Source: an uncultured bacterium
Lineage (GTDB): Bacteria; Planctomycetota; Phycisphaerae; Phycisphaerales; SM1A02
Direction: 5' to 3'
DNA length: 64,000 nucleotides
NCBI GenBank assembly: GCA_903919715.1
Contig: CAIXJC010000043.1
Location: forward strand, 1-64,000
The translations under genes and the position numbers were made by a program. Below the pieces are notes generated by a model. It searched no databases. It was not told the DNA's origin and was given only the letters and a program-made list of their open reading frames with translations. Positions 51,395 through 59,450 of this stretch are shown piece by piece (position 1 is the stretch's first letter; every line of letters begins with the position of its first letter).

Positions 51395-53941
51395 ATGAGC
51401 GCTCACACCGAATCTGAAAGTCGTTATACCGCCGAAGACATCCAAGTTTTGGAGGGGCTCGAAGCAATTCGCAAGCGCCCGGGGATGTATGTCGGCGGAA
51501 CTGGTCTCAACGCCCTCCACCACCTCGTCTATGAATGCGTCGACAATTCGATCGACGAGACGATGGCAGGATTTGCAACGCAGATTCTCGTTCGTCTAGG
51601 CGTCGATGGGTCTTGCACTGTGGTCGACGATGGCCGAGGAATGCCCGTCGATCCGATGAAGAGCGAAAATCCAAAGATCGATGGTCGACCAGCGGTTGAA
51701 GTCATTCTGACTGAGCTTCATGCGGGTGGAAAATTCGATAACAACGCATACAAAGTCTCTGGTGGTCTCCACGGCGTCGGAGTGAAATGCGTCAATGCGC
51801 TCAGCGCATGGACGGAAGTGGAAGTTCACAAGGGTGGAGCTTCGTGGGGAATTTCCTTCGAACGAGGCGTCTGCGTCAAGCGCCTTCACAAGATCAAAGA
51901 ATCTGGAGTCGTCGGATCAGGAACACGAATGACGTTCCTTCCAGACCCTGAGATTTTCCCAGACACGCAGTTCCGTTCCGAAATGCTCGAATCACGCCTG
52001 CGCGAACTTGCATTTCTGAATCCTGGCGTCAACATTCGCTTTGTTGATGAGCATGTTGGCAACGACGGTAAGCCGCGCGACGTCACTTTTCGTGACACCG
52101 AAGGAATCGCCTCCTATGTCAAGTGGCTCAACGAAGCCAAGGTCGTCCAGAGTTCCTGCATTGCTGTTCGTCGCAATGATCAAGAACGTGGCTTCCAATG
52201 CGATATCGCACTGCAATACACCGATGCCACTGCGGAGAATCTGCTGGCGTTTGGAAACAACATTCGCAATCCCGATGGCGGAACACATATCCAAGGATTC
52301 AAGTCTGCGCTGACTCGCGTTGTGAATGGCTATGCGAAGCGCGAAGGAATTCTGAAAGATCTTGTGCCAAGCGGCGACGACTTGCGAGAAGGACTGACTG
52401 CAGTCATCAGCGTCAAACTGCCGAATCCACAGTTCAATAATCAAACGAAAGAAAAGCTCCTAAATGAGGAGATTGAAGGATTTGTGAGTGCCTCAGTGAT
52501 TGAGGAATTGACTGCGTGGATGGATAAAAATCCACGCGAAGCGAAGCAGATATGCCAACGAGCAATTCTCGCAGCTGAGGCGCGCGAGGCTGCACGAAAG
52601 GCACGAGAACTGATCAAGCGCAAAGGCGCGCTCGGCGATAGTGCACTTCCCCAAAAACTCTCTGACTGCTCCAGCGACGATGTTGAGTCAACCGAAATCT
52701 TCATCGTCGAAGGCGATAGCGCAGGTGGAAGTGCCAAAGGTGGGCGAGACCACGTCCACCAAGCGATCCTTCCGCTGCGAGGAAAATTGCTGAACGTTGA
52801 AAAATGCCGGCTCGACAAAGTGCTGGCGTTCGAGGAAATTCAAACTCTCATTCAGGCGTTGCAATGCGGCATCGGCCCAGAGATGGATCCGGCGAAACTT
52901 CGCTACGGACGCGTCATCATCATGACAGACGCCGATGTCGATGGAAGTCATATCCGAACGCTGCTGCTCACTTTTCTCTTTCGGCAAATGTACGAGCTCG
53001 TTCGACAGGGACGCATCTTCATCGCGCAACCCCCGCTGTATCAAGTGATCCGCGGAAAGAGCAGCAAATACGTCTTGAATGATCGGCAGATGAACGACAC
53101 ACTCGCTGACTTGGCACTCAAGCATGCCGTCTTTGTTGTGCGGGACGAACGCGGAGCGATTGTCCGCACGCTTGATGGCGATGTCCTGCGCAAGATGCTC
53201 CGCCTTCTTCATCGACTTGAAGATTTGTCAGGCGTCGCTCAACGCCGCGGAATCCCGTTCCAGAAATTGCTTGAAGCTCGAAGTAGCGATCCCACTGGAG
53301 CACATAGATTGCCGTCCCACCATGTTGTATGGAGTGGCGGAGATCTGCTCGCCTGGGGAGAAGAAGAAGCTCATTCGGCGGTGGCCGAACGAGGGATGGT
53401 GCTAGACGAACTTGCATCCGCAGGTGGAAGCCCAACAGAAAAGACACCTGAAATCCCAGGCGCCGCTGCACCTGTGCGAGGCATCGTTGCGTCTCTGCGT
53501 CAAATGCACGAGACGGCGGAACTCGAACGAATCTTCGCGCAACTTCTTGAATTTGGGATCGACATCGACGACTACGGATTGGTGCAAGAAGAATCTGTCA
53601 CTGGCGAAAAAATGCCTTCGAAGTATGGCTGGTTGATCACCCCTGAGAAGGGCGAACCAGATCTTGCGCAAAGCAGCAATGTTGCAGGAATCATGCGAAC
53701 TCTCCACGACTGCGGACGACGCGGCATCGAGATCAAGCGCTTTAAGGGTCTGGGAGAAATGGAACCTGAGCAACTCTGGGAAACCACGATGGATCCTGCT
53801 CGTCGAGTTCTCTTACGCGTCACGGTGGAAGCCGCCGCCGAGGCGAGCAAACTCTTCACAATTCTGATGGGAGAGAATGTCGAGCAGCGCCGCGCATACA
53901 TCGAGAAGCATGCGCTCGAAGTCAAGAATCTCGACATCTGA
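51395..53941 (+). CDS. gyrB: DNA gyrase subunit B
   Basis: An 848-residue type IIA topoisomerase ATPase subunit. The GHKL site is complete (VYECVDNSIDETMAG; VDDGRGMPV; HAGGKFDNNAYKVSGGLHGVG), and the Toprim motifs are EGDSAGGSAKGGRD and DADVDGSHIRTLLL. The C-terminal IKRFKGLGEMEPEQLWET is the gyrase signature. Compared with the shorter GyrB of many bacteria (about 640 residues), an insertion of about 170-190 residues lies between YVLNDRQMN and IEIKRFKGLG, analogous to the insert known from enterobacterial GyrB. gyrA is not in the window. The stop lies 3 bp from the convergent queC stop. Confidence 0.96.
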   Translation: MSAHTESESRYTAEDIQVLEGLEAIRKRPGMYVGGTGLNALHHLVYECVDNSIDETMAGFATQILVRLGVDGSCTVVDDGRGMPVDPMKSENPKIDGRPAVEVILTELHAGGKFDNNAYKVSGGLHGVGVKCVNALSAWTEVEVHKGGASWGISFERGVCVKRLHKIKESGVVGSGTRMTFLPDPEIFPDTQFRSEMLESRLRELAFLNPGVNIRFVDEHVGNDGKPRDVTFRDTEGIASYVKWLNEAKVVQSSCIAVRRNDQERGFQCDIALQYTDATAENLLAFGNNIRNPDGGTHIQGFKSALTRVVNGYAKREGILKDLVPSGDDLREGLTAVISVKLPNPQFNNQTKEKLLNEEIEGFVSASVIEELTAWMDKNPREAKQICQRAILAAEAREAARKARELIKRKGALGDSALPQKLSDCSSDDVESTEIFIVEGDSAGGSAKGGRDHVHQAILPLRGKLLNVEKCRLDKVLAFEEIQTLIQALQCGIGPEMDPAKLRYGRVIIMTDADVDGSHIRTLLLTFLFRQMYELVRQGRIFIAQPPLYQVIRGKSSKYVLNDRQMNDTLADLALKHAVFVVRDERGAIVRTLDGDVLRKMLRLLHRLEDLSGVAQRRGIPFQKLLEARSSDPTGAHRLPSHHVVWSGGDLLAWGEEEAHSAVAERGMVLDELASAGGSPTEKTPEIPGAAAPVRGIVASLRQMHETAELERIFAQLLEFGIDIDDYGLVQEESVTGEKMPSKYGWLITPEKGEPDLAQSSNVAGIMRTLHDCGRRGIEIKRFKGLGEMEPEQLWETTMDPARRVLLRVTVEAAAEASKLFTILMGENVEQRRAYIEKHALEVKNLDI

Positions 53942-53944
53942 TTT

Positions 53945-54661
53945 TTAGACGATTCGATCTGCCACAGCGCATTGTCCGCCGTCCACTCGCTTTGCTTGAG
54001 AAAATCCAAGCGCACGAAGATGGCATGCATCGCATCGCCCGCACGGGGTTCCATCACTCTGCGGGTCATAGCAACTCGTCGTTATCGAAAAATCCACACC
54101 CAACTCTGCTCCAAGTTTCACAATCTCGCACTTCGACAAGGCGATCAATGGTGCGTGAATTTGAAATGCGCATTCTCCAGCCGCAGTCGCTTCGACGCCA
54201 GCACGCGTTGCGAGATTTGCCAAACGAGAAAATGCCGCAAGAAACTCTGGGCGGCAGTCTGGGTATCCCGAATAGTCGACTGCGTTGACTCCCAAAGCAA
54301 TGTCGCTCGCCCCTCTCGCCTCGGCAACAGCGAGTGCATAGGAAAGAAAGAGCGTGTTACGCGCTGGGACGTAGGTGATCGGAATTTCTCCCCCTAGTAC
54401 GGCATCGGCACGATCTTTTGGAACGGCAATGTCTGCGGTCAATGCGCTTGCGCCAACAGCGCGAAGGTCCAGCGACTGAAAAAGGTGTTCACTCACTCCA
54501 ATCGCCGCCGCGACTCGCCGCGCACACTCCAACTCAATTCGGTGACGCTGCCCATAATCGAAACTCAGCGCAATGCAATCGAATCCATCTCGCTTCATAC
54601 AAGCGAGGACCACCGCAGAATCCATTCCGCCTGACAGAAGTACGACTGCTCGCTTTTTCAT
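53945..54661 (-). CDS. queC: 7-cyano-7-deazaguanine synthase
   Basis: A 238-residue enzyme that makes preQ0, the precursor of queuosine in tRNA. The PP-loop ATP site is SGGMDS (about 10-15), followed by [10 protein letters not shown], and the C-terminal zinc cysteines are at about 197, 207, 210 and 213 (SCYDP and PCGRCDAC). The ATG at 54661 gives the normal family N-terminus; the longer frame upstream reads into the divergent gene. The other preQ0 genes are not here. The threonine aldolase gene diverges from it 40 bp away. Confidence 0.95.
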   Translation of the reverse strand: MKKRAVVLLSGGMDSAVVLACMKRDGFDCIALSFDYGQRHRIELECARRVAAAIGVSEHLFQSLDLRAVGASALTADIAVPKDRADAVLGGEIPITYVPARNTLFLSYALAVAEARGASDIALGVNAVDYSGYPDCRPEFLAAFSRLANLATRAGVEATAAGECAFQIHAPLIALSKCEIVKLGAELGVDFSITTSCYDPQSDGTPCGRCDACHLRALGFSQAKRVDGGQCAVADRIV

Positions 54662-54701
54662 CGCTGTGAAGAATAGGGCAATCGCCACTAGGATCGCTTC
54701 G

Positions 54702-55757
54702 ATGGCAAGCCCGATGATCGACCTTCGTAGCGACACAGTGACACAACCAACTCCTCCGATGCGTGCCGCAATGATGGCAGCGCCACTCGGGGATGACGTC
54801 CTCGGCGACGAGCCAACCGTACAAGCGCTCGAACGAAAGATCGCCGACATGCTTGGGAAGGAAGCAGGATTGTTCGTGCCAAGCGGAACGATGGCGAATC
54901 AACTCGCCATCCGAGGCCACTGCGAATCTGGCGATGAAATCATCGCCCACGGCGAGAGTCACATCATCCACTACGAAACAGGCGCACCCGCTGCGATTTC
55001 AGGTTGCATGATTCGCCCCCTCGATGGGCCCCGTGGGATTTTCGATGCGGCCGCCGTGTATGGAGCGATTCGTAATCGCGATATTCATTCACCAAAGTCT
55101 CGACTCGTCGTTGCAGAGAACACACACAATCGAGGCGGCGGATCGGTCTGGACGCTCAATCAATTCGAAACTGTCTGCGCCGCTGCACACGAACACGAAC
55201 TCGCCGTCCATGTTGATGGCGCGCGTCTCTTCAATGCGTGCGTCGTCGCTGGATATTCAGCGCGCGCCTTTCTCAAATCGGCAGACACGGCAAGCGTCTG
55301 CTTTTCCAAAGGACTTGGAGCGCCCGTCGGCAGCGCACTTGTTGGATCCAGCGCATTCATCGAGCGCGCACGGAGATTTCGCAAGATGTTCGGCGGTGGC
55401 ATGCGCCAAAGCGGATTCCTTGCCGCCGCAGCGATCTATGCGCTCGATCATCATGTCGACCGCTTAAAGGAAGACCACGCGCGCGCGAAACTTCTTGCCC
55501 AGCGGATTGCGAAGATTCCCGGGATCACGGTCGATCCCCCCCTTGAACAGATCGAATCCAACATGGTCTTTTTCAGCATTGCCGAGCGACTCGGCGACGC
55601 GCGATCATTCTGCGCGCAACTTCACAAGATTGGCGTCCAAATGATTCCAATGGGACCGCGCCGCGTCCGCGCTGTCATGCACCTCGATGTGCCAGCCGAT
55701 GTGATCGACCGAGCGGTTGATGCACTACTGTCCGTGACGGCATCTCCTTCACCGTGA
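54702..55757 (+). CDS. Low-specificity L-threonine aldolase
   Basis: A 351-residue fold-type I PLP enzyme that cleaves threonine or allo-threonine to glycine and acetaldehyde. The opening [31 protein letters not shown], the stacking His in [11 protein letters not shown] (about 83-93), the Asp in [10 protein letters not shown] and the Schiff-base Lys in [12 protein letters not shown] (Lys about 203) are all intact. The ATG at 54702 is preferred; the upstream frame overlaps queC. It heads a four-gene operon with a HAD hydrolase, an aminopeptidase and a lipoprotein gene, each overlapping or closely spaced. Confidence 0.92.
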   Translation: MASPMIDLRSDTVTQPTPPMRAAMMAAPLGDDVLGDEPTVQALERKIADMLGKEAGLFVPSGTMANQLAIRGHCESGDEIIAHGESHIIHYETGAPAAISGCMIRPLDGPRGIFDAAAVYGAIRNRDIHSPKSRLVVAENTHNRGGGSVWTLNQFETVCAAAHEHELAVHVDGARLFNACVVAGYSARAFLKSADTASVCFSKGLGAPVGSALVGSSAFIERARRFRKMFGGGMRQSGFLAAAAIYALDHHVDRLKEDHARAKLLAQRIAKIPGITVDPPLEQIESNMVFFSIAERLGDARSFCAQLHKIGVQMIPMGPRRVRAVMHLDVPADVIDRAVDALLSVTASPSP

Positions 55758-56437
55758 ACACTTTCGGCGCCATCTTTGACCTTGACGGAACGCTCGTCGA
55801 TACATGCGACTGTCACGAACGAGCGTGGCGTGCGCTGGGAGAATCGGTTGGCATTCCCGTCTCGAAGGAATTCTTTATGCGCTTTTTTGGCCGACAGAAT
55901 ACGCCGATCATTGAAGCCCTCTTTAGAGAAGCTGGTCACCCTATCCCCGACGCAGCAATGACCGAAACACTTGCCATACGCAAGGAAGATTCTTTTCGAG
56001 AACTCGTTGCCGAAAACTTTCCCATTATGCCTGGAGCGCTCGCCCTCTTGAATGCGCTGCATGCCAAATCATGGCGACTCGCGATCGGTTCGAGTGCTCC
56101 CCAAGTCAATGTCGACTTCATGCTGCAACAGATGTCCGCTGGCGCCGAATCATCGAATCCGTTCGACGTGATCATCACAGGCAGTTGCGTTTCGCGTGGG
56201 AAACCGCATCCGGACGTCTTCCTCGAAGCCGCCCGCCGATTGCAGTTGCCTGCGAGCGCATGCGTCGTGATCGAAGACGCCGCTCCTGGCATCGAAGCGG
56301 CGCACCGCGCGGGAATGAAGTGCGTTGCACTCTGCTCGGCGGGACACACGATCGAAGAACTTTCCGCTGCGGACCTTCTTGTACACCACCTTGACGAACT
56401 CTCCCCCCTTCGACTTCAATCTCTAGTCACACTATGA
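55754..56437 (+). CDS. HAD-family hydrolase (beta-phosphoglucomutase-like)
   Basis: A 227-residue HAD phosphatase or mutase. Motif I is IFDLDGTLVDT (nucleophile Asp about 9), motif II IGSSAPQ, motif III Lys in SRGKPHPDVF and motif IV VIEDAAPGIEAAH. A helical cap domain is inserted between motifs I and II, as in the phosphoglucomutase/phosphoglycolate group. The start is GTG at 55754, overlapping the aldolase stop (GTGA). The substrate is not predictable from sequence. Confidence 0.87.
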   Translation: MNTFGAIFDLDGTLVDTCDCHERAWRALGESVGIPVSKEFFMRFFGRQNTPIIEALFREAGHPIPDAAMTETLAIRKEDSFRELVAENFPIMPGALALLNALHAKSWRLAIGSSAPQVNVDFMLQQMSAGAESSNPFDVIITGSCVSRGKPHPDVFLEAARRLQLPASACVVIEDAAPGIEAAHRAGMKCVALCSAGHTIEELSAADLLVHHLDELSPLRLQSLVTL

Positions 56438-57561
56438 ACGACCCTCGATTCCAAATCCTCGCTTCCACAATTGTCAATCACTCCTGCCAACTGAAGGCCG
56501 GCGAAAATATTTTGATCGAGTCCTTCGACATCCCCGAAGAGATGGTCATCGCACTCGTGGAAGCCGCACAAAAGGCTGGCGGTAATCCGCACGTCGAAAT
56601 GCGCTCGACTCGCGTTTTGCGATCACTGCAAGAGAACACATCGATCGATGGCATCCGAGCCTGGGCAGAGTGCGATCTCCACCGCATGACCAAGATGCAA
56701 GCGTATGTTGGTCTGCGTGGCGCGAATAACGCCAACGAGATGTCAGGGATGGCCGAAGCGCAAATGAAAATCGTAGGAGCGAATTACCAGAAGCCAGTCC
56801 ATCTTGAACGGCGTGTGAAGCACACAAAGTGGGTCGTGCTTCGCTGGCCGAGTCCCAGTATGGCGCAACTTGCCAAGACCAGCACCGCGGCATTCGAGGA
56901 GTATTACTTTCGAGTCTGTTGCGTGGACTATGCAAAGATGGACCGCGCAGTGCAACCGCTCGTGGCACGAATGAAGAAGGCCGACCGAGTACACATCAAG
57001 GGACCGGGCCCGACCGATCTCAAGTTCTCGATACGCAATGTCGGCGCAGTCTCTTGCTCTGGCGAACGAAACATTCCAGACGGCGAGTGCTTCACGGCTC
57101 CAATACGCGACAGCGTCGAGGGCATCTTGCAATACAACACGCCAACGCTCTATCAGGGCTCCAGCTTTGCGAACATTCGATTCGAATTCGTCAAAGGCAA
57201 GATCGTCAAAGCAACTTGCGACGGAGATCAAGAGAAACTCAACAGCATCTTGGATTCGGACGAAGGGGCGCGATACATCGGTGAATTCAGCCTTGGCTTC
57301 AATCCGGCCATCCTGACACCGATGCAGGACACGCTCTTCGACGAAAAGATCGCAGGAAGTTTTCATTTCACTCCAGGCCAGTGCTATGAAGAAGCGGAGA
57401 ATGGGAATCGCAGTCAAGTGCACTGGGACATCGTCTGCATCCAAAGACCAGAGTTCGGCGGTGGAACAATTGCCTTCGATGATGAAGTCATTCGTCGCGA
57501 CGGACGGTTTATCGTCAGCGACCTCCAAGGACTGAATCCCGAGGCGCTCGGATCAGCGTGA
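56434..57561 (+). CDS. M29 family aminopeptidase
   Basis: A 375-residue metallopeptidase of the thermophilic aminopeptidase (AmpS/PepS/AmpT) type. The N-terminal domain (LKAGENILIESFDIPEEMVI) is followed by the C-terminal metal-binding part with ERNIPDGECFTAPIRDSVEG (including a metal Glu), IGEFSLGFNP and GSFHFTPGQCYEEAEN. These glutamates, His and Asp match the conserved metal ligands. It would remove N-terminal residues from peptides in the cytoplasm. The ATG overlaps the HAD stop. Confidence 0.88.
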   Translation: MNDPRFQILASTIVNHSCQLKAGENILIESFDIPEEMVIALVEAAQKAGGNPHVEMRSTRVLRSLQENTSIDGIRAWAECDLHRMTKMQAYVGLRGANNANEMSGMAEAQMKIVGANYQKPVHLERRVKHTKWVVLRWPSPSMAQLAKTSTAAFEEYYFRVCCVDYAKMDRAVQPLVARMKKADRVHIKGPGPTDLKFSIRNVGAVSCSGERNIPDGECFTAPIRDSVEGILQYNTPTLYQGSSFANIRFEFVKGKIVKATCDGDQEKLNSILDSDEGARYIGEFSLGFNPAILTPMQDTLFDEKIAGSFHFTPGQCYEEAENGNRSQVHWDIVCIQRPEFGGGTIAFDDEVIRRDGRFIVSDLQGLNPEALGSA

Positions 57562-57581
57562 TCGGCGGATAGCATCTGAGC

Positions 57582-57893
57582 ATGAAGAAAACCAACCTGC
57601 TTGGCTTTGGAGCGATCTCCGCGATGACAGCAGTGCTGTCACTTGGTTGTGATCCGACAATTGATCGTGGCCAATCAAAGCAACCGCCGATTCCGCCTGC
57701 AGGTGAACCAACACAAAATACATTTGACACCGTTCCTGAAGGTGGCAGCAAATCATCCTTGGGAAAATCCAGAGATGCTGCAGTTCGAGTTCGTGAAAAG
57801 ATGGAAGCGCGCGACGCCGAAATTGGAAAGATGGCGGACGATGTCTTCAAGACAACGCCATCAACAACTCCAACGACTCCTTCCAAACCCTAA
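57582..57893 (+). CDS. Small predicted lipoprotein
   Basis: A 103-residue protein with a signal peptide ending in lipobox LSLGC (GAISAMTAVLSLGCDP), then a low-complexity Pro/Gln stretch, a charged helix (RDAAVRVREKMEARDAEIGK) and a Thr/Pro-rich tail. No domain is recognisable; a tethered helical protein of the envelope is the simplest reading. It begins 20 bp after the aminopeptidase gene. Confidence 0.65.
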   Translation: MKKTNLLGFGAISAMTAVLSLGCDPTIDRGQSKQPPIPPAGEPTQNTFDTVPEGGSKSSLGKSRDAAVRVREKMEARDAEIGKMADDVFKTTPSTTPTTPSKP

Positions 57894-57922
57894 CTGATTC
57901 AGATTTGTTCCAGGCCGATCAA

Positions 57923-58876
57923 TCAATGCTTGGCGGCTGGTGATGCTGGGGCGTCTTGGTCGGTCGATGAATCGCTGACAATTTTGATGAGTTCCACATC
58001 GAAAATCAACGTGGCTTTGGCAGGAATCACCGGCGCTCGACCAGCCGCTCCATATGCCAAGGTGTACGGAATGATCAGTTTGCGCTTGCCGCCAACATTC
58101 ATCGAACCGACTCCTTCGGTCCACCCCTTGATCACATTGGCCAGCGGAAACGATGCGGTCTGTCCGCGATCAACTGATGAATCAAACTTTGTTCCATCAA
58201 CCAAATATCCAGTGTAATGAACTTCGACCACGGCACTGGGTCCAGACGGCATCGGTCCAGTTCCCTTCACAATGTCGATGTACTTCAATCCATCTGGCTG
58301 CGTAACCATTTCGCCGCTCACATCGGTTCCGGGGAACTGCCCGCGAGCCGTGTCAGAAACAACCGTTCCGTCGACTGCGTTCACGACGACCGTGTGGATC
58401 TTGCCGCTCGCGAAAAGTATCACGGAGTATGTCGGTGGTGTCGCGCCAAAGTCACCAGTGACACTCTGCACGACGCCATTCACCTTTGCGGATGCTTTCA
58501 CAATTGCATCGAGTGGCGAGAACTTGATCGCGGTGACTGTGCCGGTCGCTCCATCGATCAAAATGCGCTGCGGAACTCCGCCGACTGCGCAAACGATTTC
58601 ATACGTGGCACTTTCGCCCTTCGTCATCGCGGTCCCCGAAATGACAGTTCCGCCCGACGCCTTGACAGCCATCTCGATCGCCATGGGCATCGTGATCTTT
58701 GCGGCTCCGAGTTTTTGTGCTGCCTCCGATGGATCTGGCGGCAGAGTTTCGTAATCACACGGTGGGGCTTGTGCAGCAGCGCGATTCATAATTTCTCCGA
58801 TGGGCATCACAGGTGACACCAGTGCGAAGGTCAGAGCGAGGGTGGCAATGGCGGATTGGATTGAAGTGAGGTTCAT
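57923..58876 (-). CDS. Exported FKBP-type peptidyl-prolyl isomerase with two PepSY-like domains
   Basis: A 317-residue protein with a signal segment (SAIATLALTFALVSPVMP). Two PepSY-like repeats follow (about 52-120: MAIEMAVKASGGTVISG ... ILIDGATGTVTAIKF; and about 121-190: TYSVILFASGKIHTVVVN, DGTVVSDTARG). The C-terminal FKBP domain (about 205-300) has VVEVHYTGYLVDGTKFDSS, WTEGVGSMNVGGKRKLIIP and LAYGAAGRAPVIPAKATLIF, matching the rotamase consensus. The combination suggests a periplasmic folding helper. The leader carries four copies of a 13-bp ribosome-site repeat. Confidence 0.82.
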   Translation of the reverse strand: MNLTSIQSAIATLALTFALVSPVMPIGEIMNRAAAQAPPCDYETLPPDPSEAAQKLGAAKITMPMAIEMAVKASGGTVISGTAMTKGESATYEIVCAVGGVPQRILIDGATGTVTAIKFSPLDAIVKASAKVNGVVQSVTGDFGATPPTYSVILFASGKIHTVVVNAVDGTVVSDTARGQFPGTDVSGEMVTQPDGLKYIDIVKGTGPMPSGPSAVVEVHYTGYLVDGTKFDSSVDRGQTASFPLANVIKGWTEGVGSMNVGGKRKLIIPYTLAYGAAGRAPVIPAKATLIFDVELIKIVSDSSTDQDAPASPAAKH

Positions 58877-58929
58877 TTTTCGTGGTCCTTTTTCGTGTTC
58901 CTATTTCGTGATCCTATTTCGTGATCCTT
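58877..58929 (-). repeat. Four tandem 13-bp Shine-Dalgarno repeats before the FKBP gene
   Basis: On the minus strand the leader reads four successive 13-bp units, each containing AGG(A) and CACGAA; on the plus strand CGTG recurs at 58881, 58894, 58907 and 58920. The copy nearest the ATG has AGGA nine bases before the start, at normal spacing. Confidence 0.85.
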
Positions 58930-58994
58930 ATGAGAGGCAATTTCGTGACTTGACTTTCAGTTGCGAAACTCGGATTCGAAGAATACCCGATGAT

Positions 58995-59450
58995 TCAAGA
59001 ACGGCTGTAACGAGCCTCAATCGCCTTCACTTTGGCGAGTCGACGCGCATGACGTTCTTCATTTGTGTACTTCGCATCCAAATAAGCGCGAACCATGTCC
59101 TGTGCAAGCGCACCGCCGACGATGCGACCTCCGAGGACAAGCACGTTCATCGCATCGTGTTCGACGCCTTGATGCGCAGAATAATAATCCTCACAGTTTC
59201 CGGCGCGGATTCCTGGAATCTTGTTGGCTGCAACGCTTGCGCCAACACCAGATCCACACAGCAAGATCCCCTTCTCAGCACGACCCGAGAGAATCTCGAC
59301 CGCAATTTTCTCGGCGAAGTCTGGATAGTCGCATGAAGCAGTTGAATCCGTACCAAGATCCGTCACGGTATGGCCGAGCCCGCGGACGAATGCAACCAGT
59401 TCTTGCTTCAGCGTGAAGCCTGCGTGATCGGATGCGAGTGCGACGATCAT
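58995..59450 (-). CDS. rpiB: Ribose-5-phosphate isomerase B
   Basis: A 151-residue RpiB/LacAB-type isomerase interconverting ribose 5-phosphate and ribulose 5-phosphate. Typical segments are IVALASDHAGFTLKQELV at the N-terminus, LLCGSGVGASVAANKIPG (about 66-83), and VLVLGGRIVGGALAQDMV. The catalytic Cys of the family lies in the CGSG motif. The ATG at 59450 forms ATGA with the tkt stop, so the two pentose phosphate enzymes are coupled. Confidence 0.94.
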   Translation of the reverse strand: MIVALASDHAGFTLKQELVAFVRGLGHTVTDLGTDSTASCDYPDFAEKIAVEILSGRAEKGILLCGSGVGASVAANKIPGIRAGNCEDYYSAHQGVEHDAMNVLVLGGRIVGGALAQDMVRAYLDAKYTNEERHARRLAKVKAIEARYSRS

